This document shows positions 24,760 through 64,000 of a DNA stretch of 64,000 nt, piece by piece. The stretch covers positions 14,276,948-14,340,947 of the forward strand of contig NC_133948.1 in the NCBI RefSeq assembly GCF_031877795.1. Direction: 5' to 3'. The notes beneath the pieces were generated by a model. It was not told the origin of the DNA. It saw only the letters and a program-made list of their open reading frames with translations, and did not search any database. Both the position numbers and the translations under genes were made by a program. Positions within the stretch are counted from its first letter, which is position 1. The number at the start of each line of letters is the position of its first letter. Source of the DNA: Strix aluco. Lineage: Eukaryota > Chordata > Aves > Strigiformes > Strigidae.

Positions 24760-27512
24760 GTTTCAGTAATTCAATAATTTATTCATCTAAAAAAGTGTGT
24801 AAAAGTATATAGCTCTCATCCACAAGGTATATATGAATGACATTTAAAATGGAGGTCTTTATTATTATTGTTTCTTTTTATCAAAGTCTTTTTTTAGTGT
24901 ATTGTACCAGCGATATACTGTAGATTTAAAATGAACTTCACATTTTTTTTTTTGTTTTCTTTCAAATTGTCGGCTATATATAAAAGAAGCTCACTGCAAA
25001 ATGCTCAGAGAAAAAAAAAAAAAAAACAAAACCAAAAAGAAATTCAGAACTCCCCAGAAATGTACAGCTTTTACATTTAAAAAAGGTTCTGAAATATACA
25101 TACAAGCATGCTGGAGATTCCCCACCCCCTCCCTCTCCCTTTAGCTCAAACAACTGTAATAATAATTCTGATTTAGGCATGAATTTCCAAAGTTAGAAAT
25201 AAAAAAAAAAAATAAAATAACTTTCTTCACTCTGTAGGAAAGCCAGGGCTTGTACATTTCAGATTAATTCAGTAAAAAACTCACAAGTAAAATAATGCAT
25301 ATTTAAGGGAAATATTATACAGAACTTTTCACACTGAAGTACATAAGATTTTTCTTTAAAATCTATTGCCATTCATTTATTTTGCACAAAAACGTATAAA
25401 TATGTCACCAGCTTCTCTTAACTTAAAAAAATTAAATAAAAGACACCAGATGAAAACTACTCCTTGCTGCCCTTTTTTTATTTTTAACTTTTGCTTAGAA
25501 CCAGGTTTCTGGGGAAGAAACGCCCCTAGATAAAAACGGCCCATTTAAAAAGAATAAACAAAATAATAATCCAAAGTTCAGATGAATCCTGGGAACAAAT
25601 AACCCCCAAATGGTAAAAGATTACAAATGTCTACTTTACATTTTTTCCTCCCCAAGTTAAATTTTTTATACAAGTTTACAATCTTCATCTTTTTATGCTC
25701 TTCAAAAGGCCTTGAGAATTTTCTTTTCTGATTAAGAAAAAATAGTACTGCAATATTTTTAAAGTCAATTTTACACTGTACACATTAGATACAAATGGTT
25801 TGATATCAGATTTTTTTTTTAACCTATACATTGCAAAGAGGATACCCACATGGGAGGTTTGGTGCAGAGAATGAAATAATCCATTTACAGGTTACTTCTC
25901 TGACTTCACCTTCTCATTACACAAGCAATTCTTTTTTTTTTTTTTTATTTTATATAATTTGTTTTAAATGTTACATTATCTCAAGAAAAATACTTTTTAA
26001 AATCATAGAATTTCATTTTTTTTAACCAGAACATGAAAGTCTTTTGGAAGAACTTTAAAATTTGTAATTTTTTCTCCACAGATAGATAACTAGGTCACAC
26101 AGCCTGATCAAAGTGCCCGACCCCTCACATAAGGCAGTCCATGCCTGCTGCACAGTGCAACAACAAACATTAGAAAATGGAGTTTAAATATAAACCCCTT
26201 GAAGCCTGGAATGAAGGAGTCATAAAAATACTTCAATTAGCCATTAACCTTTAAAATGGCAATCATTTTACTAAACAAAGTAACTTTTCCACCACAGTGG
26301 TATAACTTCAAGTACTAATTTAATGATATAATTTTTAAAAATTATTTCTTTGAAATAATATTCCTATAGTCAGAAAAAATACACCAGATTTGTAACTGAT
26401 TTAGTGTAAACAAAAACCATATTTTTGGATATGTACATGGACGAGTCTGCCCAGAATTAAAGGGCAACTTGGGTTTCAGTAAATACTTTTCTAGCATCAC
26501 TAAATTTACTGGAAATATATTTCAATCATAGCTCTACAATAGATTAATTTACCACTTTCCATTTGCCCTTACACTGGGCTTTAAAGTATTTTTCCTCCCT
26601 ACCTCTCTCTCACTCTTCTTCCATTAGGTAGTGTTATCCTTCATTACACACTGGCCATTTCTTGTTTTAACCAGGCTAAATGCAGGTGAGAATTCCTTAC
26701 AAGCGTGTCCTTACCAGAACACACTTCCCTTCCCAGCTTGGACTTTTGATTGTTATTAGCTCCATTTCTGATTTCTAGGTCAGAAGAGTGAGAGGTATGT
26801 AGATAAATAACCCTAGAGTGGAACGGAGCTGGATTTTTAAGATATTCTACTGTTCCTGGTCCTTTATAATTTAATCCCTCCCCTTCCCAAACCTAAAAAT
26901 AAATAAAGTATCTCCAGACCATTCATATCTACATGGACAGGTAACAAATGCATGCATTCATCCCAATCCACTCTGACAGGAACTCCAGGTAGACAGAAAA
27001 CTCCAATATTTATACGAGACTACAACTGTGTGGGTTTGTTTTTTTTTTTTCTCCTGCAAAGTCCCAGTTTATGATGATCAAACAACAAAATAAGTTTTGG
27101 ACAACCCAAACTGGTCACTACAAGGTGTTTTTACTTGCAGGGCTGAAACTGCTCTTGGTGGTTTGTCAGAGTTCCTAATGCAAAAAGATACTGTAGTCTT
27201 CCTTAAAAAAATAAAATATTAAAAAAAATAATCACACTGACCAGTAGTTACTGGGCCACCAAACTAACACTGGCTTGAGGTTACTCTGTGTTCACTGTTC
27301 TTGGATGTTCCCAGATTTTGGACTGAAGCTGCCAGAGATGTTAATGGGTAGTTTAGTTTTGAACACTGCAGAATTCACATGTGCTTTTGGAGGAACAGAA
27401 GCACAGCACAGGACTGGTCTGAAGAGAAGCAAAATTGTGATCTTTGCAGACTGTGGCACGTTTCTCAGGTTGAGGGGAGAATAAGCCAGAAGAACAAGTG
27501 CTTTTCTATCTA
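24760..27512 (-). other. MED13L: MED13L 3' untranslated region
   Basis: This AT-rich stretch of about 2.75 kb runs from the stop codon to a probable cleavage site 10-25 bases past the AATAAA at 24778-24783 (minus strand). Its length fits the roughly 2.5-3 kb 3' UTR known for mammalian MED13L. It has no CR1 insert and contains several homopolymer A/T tracts (25011-25025, 25201-25212, 25932-25946, 27039-27050). The exact 3' end is inferred. Confidence 0.75.
24778..24783 (-). terminator. MED13L: Probable distal poly(A) signal of MED13L
   Basis: AATAAA on the minus strand (TTTATT on the plus strand) occurs where the AT-rich 3' UTR-like sequence ends. Other AATAAA hexamers upstream on the minus strand, at 24858-24863, 25376-25381 and 25477-25482, could give shorter transcripts. 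Confidence 0.55.
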
Positions 27513-61009
<33,497 letters not shown>

Positions 61010-61699
61010 TTAATCATTAAAACACAAATTCTCAAGGAAATCCAATAAAACAGAAGAGACTGACTCAATACTAGCTCTAATTTCATCAGTTAAAACCTAA
61101 CAAAGATTCTACAGACTTATTAGAGTTCTGACACCAGTATAAATCCAGATGGAAAGTTAACTCCTAGGGATAAATTCCAAAAATTCCTAGGGATACTTTG
61201 CAAGCTTATTGTTCAGCAGAAACAACAAACTGGTAGATACACAAATTCTATGTAAAATTTTAACAGCAACAAAAGAATATTTCATAATAGATTAATTAAC
61301 AATGCAAAGTTCACACCAGCAACTGTTACTAAGGAGATACAGAGTAGTTTCTTCCCTTTTTTAGAGCTGATACTGAGCCCTCAAATGGGAGGCTTGTGGA
61401 ATTAGCATGCACTTAGCTGCATTTTTCCATTGACATACAGTCATTGTAGTCTCATTTGGTCCATGGCGACTTAACTCCAGAAGAGAAGACAGGCTACTGT
61501 TGCTAACACAAACAGGCAATTTTGCCTAAGAATCAGACTGCCAGGCATCCAAAAATGATAAGTGTCAGAGGAAGCCACAAAATTATAATTTTGCATCACA
61601 AGACATTAAGTCAGGAAAATCCTTGAATCTCATTAAATGAATGTGAGATACATAATCCATCGTACATTCTTCCTCTTTAAGAAAAAACAAAAAATCTGG

Positions 61700-61779
61700 T
61701 CTAGTGGAAGGGCAGGGGGGGTGGAACTAGATTATCTTTATGGTCCCTTCCAACCCAAACCATTCCATGATTCTATGAA
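61700..61779 (+). mobile_element. Short CR1 LINE 3' tail
   Basis: The sequence ends in tggtcccttccaacccaaac then cattccatgattctatga, the classic CR1 3' terminus on the plus strand, antisense to MED13L. Only about 80 bp remain. Confidence 0.85.
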
Positions 61780-63500
61780 AACCCCAACAGAAATGCTTTA
61801 TAAAGTGTAATGCAATCTAACAAAAATCAGAATGAAGTCTTGTATTTTCTCCCCAGCTACATTCTTTTTCCTTCCAGCTACCAGCTTCCATATTTATTTT
61901 GCTTAAAATTCAGAATATATGCTATCTTCTCCTGACTTGACTTAGGACAGACACTCTCTGGACGTAACCATCACTCTGATGAATTTACTATTAAAATACT
62001 CCAATTAGAGAAGGGTGAATTCCCATAGGGGTGTCTTCTTAAATACTTTTTCTGACAGACTAAATGCCCAATTCCATATCCATTCCTATACATACCTCCA
62101 AGCCAAGTTGAGGACACAAGGACATACTTGTATTCAGTAACTTTTGCAGCCTAAAGATTATGGAAAATTCATAAATACAGATGGATATCTGACTGGTAAA
62201 TACTGCATTGTGGAAATATAAACTGGTGAAACATAGCACTACTCTCAAAAATTATTTGAAAAAGACAGAAATAAGTGATGGAATTAGAAGTATATGTCAT
62301 AGACAAATACACACACTAACAGTACAGTTTTGTAGGATGGGGCGACATCAAGATGTGTCTCCACTCTGCCTTGACAGAGCCAAAACCTGAATTTCATTCT
62401 TTTGGGCACAGAGGTGAGGCAGCAAGTCTCTTTTATTCTTTAAACAAAGTGAAAAAACTCAAATAGGTGAAGTCCTCTCGAAATGGAGTTCTGCTGGTAA
62501 TAACAGTCAAAGCTGAACCCAAAGTCTTTCACAACCTGGAGTAGTAAATAATGGGCTATGAATTATCCCTACTCAGTTGTTTGTTTTCCTTTCTCACTCT
62601 TTGGATTTAACAACCGTAGTCTTGTCCTGATACAGGATAAATTAATATGAAAACAGGTTCAGCAGAATGGAAAAAACTATTTTCCACCCAATGCTAGTAT
62701 GAAATACAATCTTCAGGACGCCAGCTGGATTAGCTACTGCCTCTGTTTTTCAACAAACAGAAGAGTGCTTTAGAAATTGGAGAAAGGGGGACAGAAAGGA
62801 AGGTTAAAATGAAATGTGGTCAGTAGGACTTTATGATGATGTATGGTTCCCTGCAGATACTGTTATGCCTTGACAGCTGGTGTCAAGGGGACAGCTACAA
62901 AACAGAAGTGGAGTGTATCTATTTAACTTATTTCATACAGCTCTATAGTATATCATTTTCTCACACTCAAGCTCATTCCAGTTAGCAAAATTCTGCAGTG
63001 CAGATTCATAAAAAAGTTTAATTACAAAAAATCCCCCAACCCTACAGCAACAGGCTAACTATCATTATTCATTTTCATGTGTGTCATGCTTGAAAAAGCT
63101 TTGCATATTTTAAAAAGCTATGGATCAACTAAACCTGTCAAAATCCAATCTCTGTATACTTCAAACTTCTACATTTGAGTAAATCAGCACAGCTTTTATG
63201 GGTCCATAAAACTCTGACTCATCTCCTTCAGACTGTTTTTTTCTTCTCCTCAATTTGTTCTCATTACCAGCTGAACTTAATGAGAAGGCATTAAAGAATG
63301 ATTTGCAGAGAGATTTGATTTCTGCTTATAGCAGCCACAAAAATCAAACATTCTTCCTCCTCACCACTAAGTAATTTGTAATTCATAATTTGATTGGTTA
63401 GTATTATACCAAAAACCTTCCTCCTCTCACACATACATGTACACATACATACACACATTCCTCTTTCATCTCAAGAGCAAAGCCACCTACATAAATACAA

Positions 63501-63845
63501 TCACAGAATCATTGAGGTTGGAAAAGACCTTTAAGATCATCGAGTCCAACTGTAAACCTAACACTGACAAGTCCACCACTAAACCATGTCCCTAAGCACA
63601 ACATCTACATGTCTTTTAAATACCCCCAGGGGTGGTGACTCAAACACTTCCCTGGGCAGCCTGTTCCAATGCTTCACAAACCTTTCAGTGAAGACATTTT
63701 TCTTCATATCCAATCTAAACCTCCCCTGGCACAACTTGAGGTAATCTCCTCTTGTCTTATCACTTATTACTTGGGAAAAGAGTCCAACACCCACCTCGCT
63801 ACAACCTCCTTTCAGGTGCAAGAAATGCAAGAAAGACCATGTATC
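63501..63845 (-). mobile_element. CR1 LINE 3' fragment with ORF2 C-terminal tail
   Basis: The plus-strand start (tcacagaatcattgaggttg) is the reverse complement of the CR1 3' end, so the element runs on the minus strand. An open frame at 63579-63830 encodes a CR1 ORF2 C-terminal tail, recognised by [20 protein letters not shown] followed by LPREVFE. It is 5'-truncated, as usual for CR1, and relatively well preserved. It does not code for a host gene. Confidence 0.9.
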
Positions 63846-64000
63846 TCAGAGTAAGTCATTCCCAATAGTTGTTGGCACAGTCCTTACAAAAAAGCCCTAT
63901 TGTTTTAATCTGCGTTTCATACATTTTCAGCATACTAAATTTAATTTCTAAGTTTTCTGCACTTCTGTAGCCTTCCTTGTGCATGTGTAGTGCCTGCACA

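Noticed and set aside
24978-25180. Open frames in the MED13L 3' UTR
   Set aside because: They arise from poly-A/T tracts and lie past the MED13L stop codon; no coding similarity.

Overview
The window is a piece of a bird nuclear chromosome. Exons are short and separated by long introns with GT-AG borders. There is no operon structure or bacterial-type gene packing. The interspersed repeats are CR1 LINE tails, the typical avian retroelement. A fragment starting with a TGTGGTTTAACCCC-type end resembles LTR retrovirus copies common in neoavian birds, so a non-galliform species is possible, but that is inference.

The only protein-coding gene I can support is MED13L (Mediator complex subunit 13-like), read on the minus strand. 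I could place 17 consecutive coding exons between 60984 and 27513. They join without a frame break into 1362 codons ending at a TAA stop at 27513-27515. Counting back from the 31 exons of the human gene these should be exons 15 to 31, about the C-terminal 62 percent of the protein. The gene's 5' part lies beyond the right edge of the window. Every intron border was read from the sequence, and codon phase matches across every junction. MED13L rather than its paralogue MED13 is called from the exon with the RTP repeats and cysteine cluster, the Ser/Gly/Pro-rich linker, and the C-terminal ending NAIMNIL. A 3' UTR of about 2.75 kb follows, with a likely poly(A) signal at 24778-24783.

Positions 1 to about 24750 lie downstream of MED13L and hold no gene I can support. 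In other vertebrates this side of MED13L faces the long gene desert toward TBX3/TBX5, so the expected content is distant regulatory DNA and old repeats. I see a small CpG-rich patch near 6.3-6.45 kb, a GC-rich block at 16.6-17.25 kb next to an endogenous-retrovirus fragment with a gag-like reading frame (17.27-17.79 kb), an old MIR-like SINE near 10.9 kb, decayed CR1 pieces, and several repeat-free stretches that look like conserved non-coding elements (near 3.1, 10.0, 21.1, 23.0 and 24.3 kb).

MED13L encodes a subunit of the CDK8/CDK19 kinase module of Mediator. The part encoded here covers the Argonaute-like MID/PIWI half of the protein. I found no new gene system. The most unusual items are a 53/54-bp tandem duplication 43 nt past a splice donor, a 12-15 bp inverted repeat in an intron, a perfect G-quadruplex motif in an intron, and candidate enhancers in the downstream desert.
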